The notes beneath the pieces are model-generated. The model worked only from the letters and a program-made list of their open reading frames with translations, was not told the origin of the DNA and did no database searches. A stretch of 64,000 nucleotides of DNA from Coffea arabica (lineage: Eukaryota; Streptophyta; Magnoliopsida; Gentianales; Rubiaceae). Every line of letters starts with the position of its first letter. Positions within the stretch are counted from its first letter, which is position 1. Both the position numbers and the translations under genes were made by a program. The DNA lies in assembly GCF_036785885.1 (NCBI RefSeq), contig NC_092329.1, forward strand, positions 8,804,001 to 8,868,000. The letters run 5' to 3'. This document shows, one piece after another, positions 1 through 11,518 of this stretch.

Positions 1-2504
1 ATGGCAATGCATATGAAAAATCTCCAATTGTTCTAGTTTGAATTGACCCCATTAAAATAGGTTAAGAAAACAAAAATTTTTAGTACAGTTTTTTCACTCC
101 CTCCTTGTATATACTGATAAAGATGGATCTACTTCAGGAAAACCCCTCCACAAGTTGGCTTCATATGTTACCAAATTTGTCAATGTTTTGGTAGCATCCG
201 ATCAACTGAAAAGATTAGGATGGCATCCCAAATCATGACAATTCATACACAGTCTTGATTTGCCTTGGAAAGATTAGGATGAGGCCAGCAAAGGTCCCAA
301 GCTTTTAGGGTAAAGTTTCATCAATTCTGGAATTTCACATCCCCAGAAAACTCTTTTTTGACCTTTAATTAGACTAGATAGAAGAAGAAGACATCACTGA
401 CTACATTGCTGCTAAAAAGAAAAGATGCATGCCAAACAGACAACAAGGGGTGTGATGTGTTGTGCCTACAGAATTGGGATTTTTGCCATTTTAACACCGC
501 CACCAGGAAATGCAATGCAGCAATAATCTATCACCAGAACACCATCATAATAACAATAATAATACCAAAAGACTTGGCCAGCAAAATAATTATGGTAGAC
601 AAAGAAAAACAGTACAGTGTCCTTGTTCAGCCAGATTTAACAATTTTCAACCATCCCACTCATTACTCCTCCTTCTTTTCCATTTCTATGGGTTCTTCTT
701 CTTCTTCTTTTTTTTTTTTTTTTATTTTATTGATCAGAAAGATTCGTCTGTTTTTTCTTGCACCATGTCCATGCTGCTGCACCTGCATGTATTCCCATAA
801 TTTTTATGTCATAAATACCCCCCTACTCACATGCCAAACATACATGGACCCCAGATAAATGTTGTCAGATGCTGTAGGCCACGAAAAGGGGCCCAATATT
901 CCCACATTGCAAGGGTAGAAATGAGATAAAACTAATATATAATTTTTCGATAACTAGTAGACTTCTTTTTTTTTTTTGCGTTTAATAGTCAAAGGCAAGA
1001 GATGGAATAACATTTCAGTGCATATTTACGTACTCTTTTGGCTTTTCAAAATTCAGTTATTGAAACTCTATCAAAATAGTTTGATAAAATTTACAATTTT
1101 GAAGTTCCAAAATTTACATGTATCATGCTTGATATAAACTTAGAGAAATAGTTATAGTATTTACACACATTTATATTATTATCTTTTATACTCATTCTCG
1201 TCTGTTTTACTAAGTAAATAACACGGTCTATAAGAAGCAAAATAACGAGATACATAAATAAATGTTCTTCTAAACTCATCATCATCATCAAATGATAAAC
1301 AAGAATGGTCCAAGATAATGTCTTTACCAAATACTCACTAGTTAAATTTATGAATTTCTTATACCGATATCATATACATGAATCGAGCTGAATGCATACA
1401 ACATAATTTTTGTTTATTTTTAAACTTCAATTGTTGCATATATAGCATACTTTAACTATACCCATTAATGTACACACAGGTAATGCAAAAGAGCCTCATC
1501 TTAGACTTATTTCTAGCATGTATTCAAAAATCGCGAAAACCTTGAAACAAAGGCGGTGTTTGTAAAAATAAATAAAATAAGGTGCTGTTTGAATTGCAAT
1601 TTCTTATTAAAAAATGTTTACTTTTTTCTTTGTAAATTAAAATTCTTACATTTTTTATAAGCATATTTTTTTTATCCTAGAGATATCAAATTAATACAGT
1701 ATTATTCAAATGGGTGGGATTAGGTTTCAAAAGAAAGAGGGAGAATTTTTTTTTAAAAAAAGGAAAATGGTTTAGCGGGGAAGAATATTTAGAGTGAGGG
1801 ATACGCAGGAAAGCAATTAGTGAGGGTATGAGTTAGGAGGGGACATAGGGAAAACAAGAGGGAGGCCATATGATGCGGTTGGGAGACAGGAAAGCGGCTT
1901 TTAGAGTTGGATTGCCGGGTTACGAACGCGACATATAACCTCCTCCCCTACGCCCGCAGATGCGCCGAGCTCTGCTCCTTCCACGCTCACCTCATCAGGC
2001 GTGAGATACAAAACTCAATCCGGCGGTTATTATCGTCGGAAAGCAGCGGAAATGTGATGACGCGCTGAAGGGGAGGAGTGGGGGGGGTTGGGCCGATTGA
2101 CTGGAGATCTTTGGTTTAATTGAGGGAAGACTCATTTAATCATCATTATTAACTGCTACCACCATCGCACGCTTGTTTCTTAAGCATGGGATGACATAGC
2201 ATCATACATGTTTTGACCCGCCCGGATGGATCCATCATCATCATCATTTATCATACTACCACTCTATTTCCACACCTCATTCTTACGTCATTCAATCTTC
2301 ACTGCCCATTGGTTTGGTTTTTTGGTTGTATTTACTTCTCTGGTTTATTATTAGCTGTAAGTACTATTTTGTTTTTAACTTTTTTTGCCTTTGATTTCAT
2401 TCTCATTCACAAGTAAGCCACATACGTCATGGACCATTACCTACGTGAAAGGACAATGTCGAAAGAGTTTCCTTTCACAAGATTAGCCGTAAATTGTACC
2501 TATG

Positions 2505-2552
<48 letters not shown>

Positions 2553-2721
2553 GGACTATTATTTACATGAATTAGCTCACATAAATTATGTGTCCTACAA
2601 ATGGTAGTTTTTTAGCGATATATATATATGCATCGAATCAAAGTTGAATTAGATAAGGCTCGAGAGTTGAATTCAAATTATCAGAGTTAAGTTGGCTCTT
2701 TAGGAAAGAAACATACTTTTT
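1..2721. other. Gene-free stretch with a GC-richer patch
   Basis: No convincing exon was found on either strand. Open frames near 406-858 lack a credible ATG context and run into poly-T tracts (about 708-724 and 965-977). A patch around 1850-2100 is clearly GC-richer than its surroundings and carries CG dinucleotides. It could be the promoter or first-exon edge of a gene outside the window, but no coding frame supports this. A pure TA microsatellite lies at 2508-2549. Confidence 0.5.
2508..2549. repeat. (TA)n microsatellite
   Basis: Uninterrupted alternating TA, about 21 units. No function is suggested by its position. Confidence 0.95.
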
Positions 2722-2894
2722 ACTATTTCTTAAAAAGTAAATCTTATACACACTAACGGTATATATATTATCACGATTTGATATACGACACATATGCAAA
2801 ATTTGAGTTTCAAATTCAAATTTAAATTACATGTTATATATTTAATGATAAAATGTATATACTGTCAGTGCATAAAAGATTAATTATTTTATTA
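2722..2894. mobile_element. MITE, family with ends resembling ATACACTAACGGTATATA
   Basis: The left end (about 2722-2768) and the reverse complement of the right end (about 2860-2894) match imperfectly over roughly 30 bases, with a shared core resembling CACTGACAGTATATA. The middle holds an AATTTGAGTTTCAAATTC-like stretch. The same core and middle recur near 7185-7310, 41800-41965 and 42905-43150, so this is a dispersed family. I could not fix the exact ends or the target duplication. Confidence 0.5.
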
Positions 2895-3319
2895 AAATTG
2901 CACGACTCGAGACTTCGTACAACAATTAAGTCAAGACAATAAAGAATGGAAGGATTCAAAGCCCAAAGTGCATTCTTTTGTCTTTTACTTTTGTGTGGCA
3001 TTTTGGAACATGACCATGATCAAAGTGGTCTCACTGAATCACTTAGGTCCTATTTTTCGCTAGCAACAAAAATCCACCTCTTCATCTAATTATTAAAGCC
3101 TGCACTTTACCTACACAAGAATGAAGGAGTTAAATCCACCTCTTAAATAGAAGGGCTCAGGGGACTAACAATATACTCCTATTCCTTGACGAGGATATCT
3201 TCTAGTACTAAAAGTTTTTTATTTATTCTATTCTCATTGTTTTTTTTTTTTTCATTTTTAGTGAAGGATATTACAACGTGCTTATACAAAGTTGCTATAA
3301 TATTAAATGTTACGTCTAC

Positions 3320-3505
3320 TTCAGAACACTCATTAAGATATATTTCAGATATCATATTTCTAAAAATGTAAGATTAATTAAGGAAAGAAAATAAATACAA
3401 AGTAGGCAAAATTAAATAAGAAAATTATATAAATGCAAAAAAAGACAATAATTGTTAGATGAATATTAGTTGTGTTAAAGACACCCCCTGTTAAAAAAAA
3501 AACTC
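3320..3505. repeat. Dispersed repeat, copy 1 (second copy at 26268-26463)
   Basis: This stretch aligns by eye along most of its length with 26268-26463. Shared blocks include ATTAAGATATATTT, ATGTAAGATTA-like and AAATTAAATAA-like segments, and both end in a CACC...GTTAAAAA motif. It has no coding capacity. It is probably a non-autonomous transposon of unknown class. Confidence 0.45.
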
Positions 3506-3929
3506 ATGTTTGACCACTTTTGGCTATCCTGCATTTGACCATTTCAGTATGATTTTGCAAGTAGTTGCAGATTTCGTTTTCTTAGTAATCTGACTACTTG
3601 GCCAAATCACAAGAAAATTATCTAGTAGTATATAATTAGGAAGAATTGGGCCAAAAAATGAAAAGCGAAACTTGAAGATGACGATGTGCTTCGAAAACGC
3701 AGATACTGCGGGATATTGCCACGGCTCAGAGTCCCAATATCGTAGTTCTTGGTAGTTTTATAGTCCCTGAAATTTGGCTAGAAAGGGACGCTTAACACTG
3801 AAATGTTGGACCATGGAGGACCATGCCGATTTTGTTGAGTCAAATGTCTTTTTTTCTTTCTTCTTTTTTTAATACTTGTTCTAGGAAATGAAAAATGAAA
3901 TTGAACGCAAAGAATTCTTGCATGCATAT

Positions 3930-4035
3930 AGGCGTGTTTGAATGGTAGATTATTTGAAATAATTTTATATTATAGTACTTTTTTGATATGATATATGTGA
4001 GATAGTAAAAAGATGATTAAAAAATATATCTATAT
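3930..4035. mobile_element. Truncated MITE with TGTTTGGAT-type end
   Basis: It begins with a TGTTTGAATGGTAGATTATTTG-like end and continues with a TATGTGAGATA...AAAAGATG block. The same order is seen in the fuller copies at 36462-36612 and 55789-55965 (TATGTGAGATAAAAAGGTGG in the last, read on its minus strand). The right inverted end is not recognisable here, so this copy is broken. Confidence 0.5.
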
Positions 4036-4175
4036 ATAAAGTTGTCATCTACGAGTTTTTGCAATATGCGTATGTATATATATATGTATATATAACAAGG
4101 GATGATAATATACACATTGCTTTATTTGATCTAGAATAAAATGCAAATAACTTATGTGTTCCTGAGCATTGTAAC

Positions 4176-4700
4176 TGTAACGACCCCACCTCCCCCTAAG
4201 GCGTACCAGAGGGTTCGGAGGGCTGCCTGCCCAACTCTCGCCGGGACTCAGTCGTTCGCTACAGTTCTCAATTAAAAATTGAAATAAATCACAAGAATAA
4301 ATAGGGCATTGATCCAAACTTAAAGCGGAACTTATATACATTGCCAACCCAAAAGAGAATATAAACATCAAATATACAAGGGTTCTCAATCCTTCATACG
4401 TCCAGCCCGTGCCAAGCACTAGGCGAGAACTAGCGGACCGGCAAAGGTTTATGCTTTAGACAACCGACAAGTTCCGGACTCGTCTGAGGCAACTGAAGGT
4501 AAAATTTCGAGGACGAAATTTTTTTAAGGGGGAGGCGGGGCTGTCACAGTTGGTATCAGAGCCATATGCCGACGGTTGGGACTCTACGTCCTTTTACTGG
4601 AAAAGCCCCGAGCCTCTCGTTCGTGAAGAGCCACGAAGCGAAACTCTCCGTAGGGGATGCCCGCGTGCGGGTGGCAAGCTGATAGGTACCTTGTGATGTG
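4176..4700 (+). mobile_element. Ty3/gypsy LTR-retrotransposon fragment
   Basis: Three landmarks occur in order. TGTAACGACCCCACC at 4176 resembles the start of chromovirus-type LTRs. A TTCGAGGACGAAATTTTT motif followed by AAGGGGGAGG (about 4507-4536) resembles the end of the internal region and polypurine tract of such elements. TGGTATCAGAGCC at 4551-4563 is the usual plant primer-binding site for initiator tRNA-Met. No gag or pol frame remains. The order PPT-like then PBS in so short a space suggests a rearranged or partly deleted copy, or an LTR that includes the PPT-like motif. The right border is not defined. Confidence 0.6.
4551..4563 (+). other. Retrotransposon primer-binding site (initiator tRNA-Met type)
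   Basis: TGGTATCAGAGCC matches the sequence that in plant LTR retrotransposons pairs with the 3' end of initiator tRNA-Met. It lies two bases after a TGTCACA that could close an LTR. Confidence 0.65.
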
Positions 4701-4740
4701 ACCCTGAGAACTGTCACAGTAACCTTCATGAGAGGTAATT

Positions 4741-7184
4741 TTCAAGTGCTTATAATATGCATCTGATAAATAAACTACCCGAAATTATTAAATTTAATTC
4801 AAAATGGAGGTCGTGATGAGGGTTATGACAATGGGTATAGACTTTAGAGTTAATTCTAACTGCATCACGCTTTAATAAGACACAAGTAATCTACTTTAAT
4901 AAATGATGAGAAATTTCTATAGTGCCATTAGGGTATTATCCCATTTGGCCCAATACAACAACAATATTGGTTTCATATACATTTAGTAATTTGTATTCGA
5001 CTAATGGTGATACCCTAATGATACAGTAGCATCTCTCCTAGAAAACTTTTGCTGCTGTAAAATTTTTTCCCCTTTTTCAATAATGGCTACTTTCAATAAT
5101 GGCTCCTCTCCCGGGTTGCAGGGGATTAGTCGGGCCCCGTAAGAATTGATCCAGACACCCCTGTGTTGACAAAAAAAAAAAAAAAAAAGAACACCACGCA
5201 ACTAACCCATTATCCACCAATTGAGAAATTCCCAAACTACCCAATTGCTTCAAAATAAGAACCATTTTTTCCATTTCCTTTTTTAATCATCTATCAAAAT
5301 TCTTTTTTTAAATGCACACGTAGAGTGCACTTTTTGACTAGTTCTATTGAAATGTTCCTTGAAAATTTACACCAAAATGGGTCCTCGTGAGTTAGCAAAA
5401 TGCATAGTGATGTCACGTGGTGAGCAATGAAAAAAATAAAATGAACTCACAAGAAGGTCCAAATATGAGAGATTCAAAAAGGAATTAATATTTTCATATA
5501 AATTAATATATTTTTGATATAATCGTGAGTTTATACCAACTTAATTATAGGTTACGATTTACATAAATTTTGTACTAGTTTACATCAAACTTCTATTTAT
5601 TTACATAATTGGAGAGAACTGGAACTGGGGTGGCTCCAAATGTGTAAAGTGGTTCAATTTTCATTTTTCCAAATATATTTCAGTTTACATAATTAAAGGG
5701 AACTGAAACTAGGGAGGCCCTGAGTACTCCTTTCAGGTTACAGCAACAAAAACAATAATGAAGACGGTTAAAATTTTGACAAAAAAAGAAAAAGAAAAAA
5801 AAGAAGACGGTTAAAATCAAAATATTTGTCTCCAAGAGGACACAATAGAACACTTTGGTGTCAAATTCCATCGTATTTTCATTGGTCAGCTCCCATGATA
5901 ATGGAGCATTTAATCAAAGATAAACAAAAATTAATGAGGGTGCACGTGGTCTGCCTCGTTGAAAGAATGCAGGGTTATGGTCCTAAGGTCAATGCCTATG
6001 TATGTTAGGTTGGTCCATCGTTGTACTTCGGGCCCTCGACCCGGGCCCCCACCCCACGTGTGGAACACTGAAAGGTACAATATGTGGGATTCGGTCAAGC
6101 CCATATGCAATTCCAGATTAGGTGGTTTGGACCTTCACATTAAATTCCCAGGTTGGCATCCTCTTAATCAAATCTGTTTCTTTCATTAAAGATAAACATT
6201 ACAGATTAAGCGTGCAAAATCTCATTTTCGTTCCTCAATGAAAGAAATAAATTCTTAATCAATTTCTTTTCCCGCCACCCGGGGAGGGGGGGGGGTCAGA
6301 AACAGGAATTTGTGTTTGAGGTGATGCTCATTATTGATGTACAATTTCAACTTTGATTGCAAAAGCATATACTAGGCTGTTAAAACTTTTGGCTAAGCAG
6401 CTTAGTCATACAATCTTGCCAGCATGATCCGTGGATAAACATTTATCTTTTTAGTTGACGTGTGTGTTATCGTCAGCATTCAGATAAATACATCGAAAAG
6501 ATCACCATAGTCTAGAATTCTTCAAGTGGTACGAAGGATAAGTTTCGTTTTAGAGACAGTGAAAGTATAATTTTTATGACAGTATATTTTATCGAACGTG
6601 GGTGGGGCAAACATATTGAAGTTGATTAACATCACGTGATTTCATACCAAATTGCCTTTTCTTTTCTAGACAGCAAATGCAAGCTAGGAAAATTGGGGAC
6701 AAAAGAATAGATATGACTTTTATCACGTGACAGTTTTTAAGTAATAGAATGAGGAAAATCAGAAGAGAAAACAAGAAAGTAGAAGCTAGAAGACGCTTGT
6801 GACAGAGGGCAAATTTGGAACAGAACCTAGTTTCAGGGGGAATTAGACTAGCCCAAATTGTGTACTACCTCGTTCATCAACTTTGGGCTGAAGTTGTTTT
6901 TGTTTAAACTTGTCAGGGCCTTCAATATTTGTGCCCGATGTCAACAAATTGCTTAATTCTTTGATCAATCTGCTGTGCCCAAGCCTTTATCTGCTTAAGG
7001 CCATTGTTTTGGGCATTATTATGTGAAACAACTCCGTTCCTGAAAGGCCCAAAAAAAAAAGAAAGACAAAAGAAGTAGCTTGATGCTTGATTATGTCTAT
7101 GCTATGAGGCCAAGATTTAATAACATTGCCAAACAAGTAACTACCTAAATTTCTTATTTAGGGCAATATTGTTGAGATTAATCT
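4741..7184. other. Gene-free stretch
   Basis: No exon is supported. A diverged direct duplication of about 35 bases occurs at 5600-5636 and 5683-5719 (TTTACATAATT...AACTGRAACT type). Poly-A/T runs and a poly-G tract (about 6283-6293) are present. Nothing else was recognised. Confidence 0.4.
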
Positions 7185-7378
7185 TCTATATTGTATATAT
7201 TATCATGGTTAGATGCATGAATATGAATTTAAATTTAGAATTCGAATTTTATATATGTATCATGCATCTCACCGTGATACTATATATACTGTCATTGTAT
7301 ATAAAATTTACTTATATTGTTGAGCTATTTTTTCTCCAAAGTGAATGGTACTTGGTTATCGCTATTTAATAACAAATA

Positions 7379-8105
7379 AGGTTAATTACAATTAATCCAC
7401 TTAAGGTATATCCAATTTCTAACTTTACCTCCTAATTTTAAAAATTTTTCACTTAGCCCCTTGTAAAACAAAATTACACTTCTATTATTTTGGCTTTTTC
7501 ATTTATCCTTTTCTCTTTCTCCTTTTTCCCCTGCTTTATTTCTTTTTATCTTTCTTTTTTTTCTCTCCTCCATCATTCCTAATAGAAAACTTCATATAAA
7601 GTTTATAATTGGGTTTTTCGATGAAGCTTTGAAAGACATTAAAAGCTAATTTTGATCTTTGTATGATGTCATGTATCACAAATAACTATTAATGATCATT
7701 AATCAGGTTACAAATTTATCTTGTAATTTTTTCTTGAGAATAAAATGAGAAATTGGAGTGGGAAGGGGAAAAAAGCAAAAAAGGTATTTTGGGGAAGGAG
7801 TTCGAATATTTTGTGATCATTTGAGGAAAACATAAATATCTATAATTTTTCTTTTTTAGTTTCAGTCAGTAAGATGAAGTTTCTTGTAAGGAAGAGGGAA
7901 AAGTAAACAAAGAAGAAAGAGACAAATAAAATAAAGGAGGGATAAAGGGGAAAGGAAAAAATACAAAAGAGAAAAATAAAAATAAGAATTTAGAATAATT
8001 GAGGCATAATTTTGTCCAATAGAGGATAGAGTGAAATTAAAACAAAGATTAGGGAGTAATGTGAGAGATGGGGTATACTTTAAGGGCATCAATTGTGATT
8101 AACCC
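7379..8105. mobile_element. Mutator-like (MULE) non-autonomous element with 9-bp TSD
   Basis: The two ends form a long inverted repeat. From 7379 the sequence reads AGGTTAATTACAATTAATCC; from 8105 on the other strand it reads GGGTTAATCACAATTGATGC. Similarity continues, with mismatches, for about 110 bases. It is flanked by a perfect 9-base direct repeat, TAACAAATA, at 7370-7378 and 8106-8114. Long inverted ends plus a 9-bp target duplication are the signature of Mutator-like elements. The 727-bp body is A-rich or T-rich and has no transposase, so it would depend on a partner. Confidence 0.8.
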
Positions 8106-8855
8106 TAACAAATATTTAGCATAGCAAGATCAAATGCTTAAGGAGAATGCATCGGACTCTCATGATTATGGCAATGCAATTTTTCCCCCTGATTGAAGTT
8201 TTCTTTCATGATACTCGTGTAATTTCAAATCTTGCCTTTGAATGGCTCATTCAACTGTTTTTTTTTCTTTTTTTTTTTTATTAAATTACGACTAACCTAC
8301 AACGATGGGGCTAATGTTGACGAATCACAATTCAACAATTTTACAACTAAACTTGCAAATAATGAAATAAACACTTTGTGTACTTAAACTAAATTGAAAA
8401 CTGGTGAGACTTAAAACCCAAGCTTTTCAACCCTTAAAAACCATAGTTTTGGTTTTTATTTTACCACAATCAAAGCCTAATTGGTTCATTCAAGTGTCGT
8501 TTTACAGGGAATATGGAGACTTGCCTCAATATACCGACTCCAGTTCTATTCCCAGTACTCCTCCCCTTGCTACACTTCACTATTTTTTCCTGACTTGTGA
8601 CTTTTGAATTCGGTTCAACCAATCTAACTAAAGGCAAGCAGCACTAAAAGAACAGAATCACTCACTTCAAAATGCATAAGCTAACATGGCACTGTTGTGA
8701 TGCACGAAAGAATCAATCTCAAGAAAACACAATATTCCCAGTCAAAATTCTACCATACTCACCAGTAAGTTGATAATAAAATACTGCAGTAATTATCTGT
8801 CTAGAGTAAACTGTATCAATAGTGCTGCAATTAGCTTTACTACAACATACTGCAA

Positions 8856-9362
8856 CTATAATTTTGCGGAATTATTTGCTTGATGTTCTCCATGCGGAGC
8901 TGGAAATGCCAAATATTTTGGAGCTCGATCTCCAGGCATCAACACCGTAAAGCTTTCATCATGCTTTTGCTCAGCAGTCTGATTCTAGAAAAAAAACATG
9001 CATGAGGGAAGATTTCTACGAACAAAAAAGAGGATTGAGATAAATATAGAGCTTGTCGCAAGAGTGTAAAACTTTTTTTTGGTTTTTTTTTTCGGAAGAA
9101 AGCCAAAAAAAAAAAAAAGAGTTAACTGATTGAGGCAGAGAAAATGTTTCTGTACCTTAATTATAGGAGAATGGGGAAGAGTGGAATCTGAATGATTCTC
9201 TTCGATGGCATCGGGGGTGGAAGAAGGCTGAAGAAGGCTTCGGATCTTGTTCCAGTTGTAGCAACAAGAAAAGAAGCCACTAATGCATATCAACAAAATG
9301 ATGAGGAGGGCTAAACCTAAAGGAAAACTTATAGAAGGCCCTTGAGATCCTTCGTTCGGCAT
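8856..9362 (-). CDS. Small single-pass membrane protein of unknown function (111 aa)
   Basis: Two exons: 9156-9362 (69 codons) and 8856-8984 (42 codons plus TAG), joined in phase 0 across a 171-base intron. The donor is AAG|GTACAG and the acceptor TTCTAG|AAT, with a T-rich tract in the gene strand. The start is the first ATG of the frame. Residues about 13-34 are strongly hydrophobic, followed by a Cys-Cys-Tyr-Asn-Trp and basic stretch, which suggests a membrane anchor with a cytosolic tail. The C-terminal tail holds SFTVLMPGDRAPKYLAFPAP. I associate that MPGD..P motif with a small uncharacterised plant family, but this is from memory and no function is known to me. It stands alone between transposon-rich regions. 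Confidence 0.7.
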
Positions 9363-11440
9363 CTCACTTCAAAATATTAAAAATCTTCACAATTGCATAA
9401 AAAATTATGCTGCTAGTTTCTGGACTATTGAATAGAAATACCAAAGCTGCCTGAGCCTCTAATTGTACTATTGGTGGTTTCAGTTGTCCCTATTTTTTGT
9501 AAAAAAAAAAAAAAGGACTAATTGCAGATGGGAAGTTGCTGAGATTCTAATAACTAGTAAAGTAAGACTAAGCTTTTGGTACTTTTGCCCGTACCCTTTC
9601 TTTCCTTCCTTGTGCATGATTAGACGTAGTCCCATTAATGGATGAGACATTTGTTGGTTGGTAACAGTGGTGGAGGGGGGAAAAATTCAGAGTGTGAGGC
9701 AACATATAATGGTTTCTGTCAATCAGCAGTTTTTTCCTTAGACGGGACGACATTAACAAATATCAAGGCCATTGGGATCGACCCACTTTAGCTTCAAGGG
9801 TTTCTCATTTACTATCTTGTTGAATATCTTTGATAATTTGCTCTAGTAAGGATTCTTGATTTCACAAGCAGACTAATGAATTTAGATTCTGAAACAGTCC
9901 ATAATTTTCTTAATACAATTAGGACGATCGATCATGTGTAGGATGACAAGAAAAAGATGCATGTTGTGGCCCTAATGCTAATTATGATCCCAACTAGGCT
10001 CATGTTTTCATGCTATCAATTTGCCTAGTCCAGATTCTTGGGACCCTTCATGCGATCTGGTTGTTTTCAGTTCCATGAATGCATCTGTTGAAAGAATGTG
10101 GTAAGTAATGTTTTACTTTTATCATTTTCTAAGTTTTAACATGTTGGCTCCAAAAGATCAATAGTTCCTAATCTCTGCTCAGCATAATAACCATTGGAAT
10201 GTTGATCGGTTCCACTAAATATGTAGGCATCCTGCATCGAGCCAAATACGCAAAAATTTTGCTAGCTTGAATTCGTAAGAGAACGTAAAATTAATATTTT
10301 AAAGATAAAGGACGTTTAATTGTTAAACGTGAGGGACATTTTTTACAATTTTCTCTATAATATTTGTAGTTAAAGAGTAGTATCAGGGCACCCTTCTTCC
10401 ACATTCTTTATTTTCTTTATTGTTCCAAATAAATTACAGAAAAAGTTATACCTTATAAGCATCCAAAATATTTGTCAGACCCTAATGCCTGCATGTATTA
10501 TATGATAGAAAAATACCACATATACCATAGTTTTAGAATTATTTCAGGAGTGTGAATCTTTAAGTGGTGATTCATGTGCTCGTAAATAGCTAATAACTCC
10601 ACACCATTGACTCCTCTTTCATACTATATGTTTCTAGCTTTTCAACTAAAATAAACCTTTTGTCCAATAATTTAAAACTTGTCCTAAATTCACTGTGTAA
10701 TATTTTTGGCAGCCAACATCAGCAAATTAGGTCACTCCACTCTTGGCTCTTGATATTGGTAGAATTCAGCCTCAAGCCTTCTTATCTTCTTCAATACGGC
10801 TGTTTTTCTTCAACTGTAATCATGAGTTCAACTTCAGAAAGATGCTTATCTGAAGATCAAAATGTGGCTGGGTTACCATGACGTGATCCACGAACTTTTT
10901 ACTTTTTAGACCAGATCATTATTATCTGGAATAAAGCAAAGATATACCTTATTCCAAGTAATGGGGTGCTTTTCATGAAACATGATCCAGATAATGCAAG
11001 TAATTAAGTAACCTTCTGAGATAAAAATAAATCCAAGAAAACTATGTGCTCTTTCTACGTTTGGCAGTCGGATTTACTTAGCATTTCATAACTGTTTAAC
11101 GAATTAGTATTAAAATCAGAAATCAAGTAGCTGGTATTGCTTTCTTTTTCAATTTCTCATTTTGATTAACGTCCTTTGTTTTTCTTGATCATAGGGGGAG
11201 CTTGTAAAATGACTTTAAAAGAACTAATAACTGCTGCATTCCAAATTTGTTTTATGTAGCTGGCAGAAAAGGAGAATTTTTTTTTTTTTAAAAAAAAAGA
11301 AGAGTCAAGTGTTTCTTGAATTAAGATTGAAGCATGATACTACTCAAAAGAATCATCGTAAAAGATTCTACGAAAACGTAACTGGAGGATGTTAACAATA
11401 ATCATAGCACTTTATTGACAAAGATGACGCATGAAAACAC

Positions 11441-11443
<3 letters not shown>
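9363..11443. other. Gene-free stretch
   Basis: The first few hundred bases should contain the promoter of the minus-strand 111-aa gene; no TATA box stands out. Short open frames here (for example about 10660-10881) have no recognisable product or splice context. Confidence 0.4.

Positions 11444-11515
<72 letters not shown>
11444..11515. repeat. (AT)n microsatellite, 72 bp
   Basis: Uninterrupted AT dinucleotides. It abuts the AT-rich Helitron-like segment and may lie at or near that element's 5' side. Such tracts are usually length-polymorphic. Confidence 0.95.

Positions 11516-11518
<3 letters not shown>

Noticed and set aside
4045..4419. 124-codon minus-strand frame
   Set aside because: It reads antisense through the LTR fragment; no gag or pol similarity.
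7862..8092. 76-codon frame of Leu/Phe/Tyr-rich protein
   Set aside because: It lies within the inverted-repeat MULE at 7379-8105 and reflects its A/T-biased strand.
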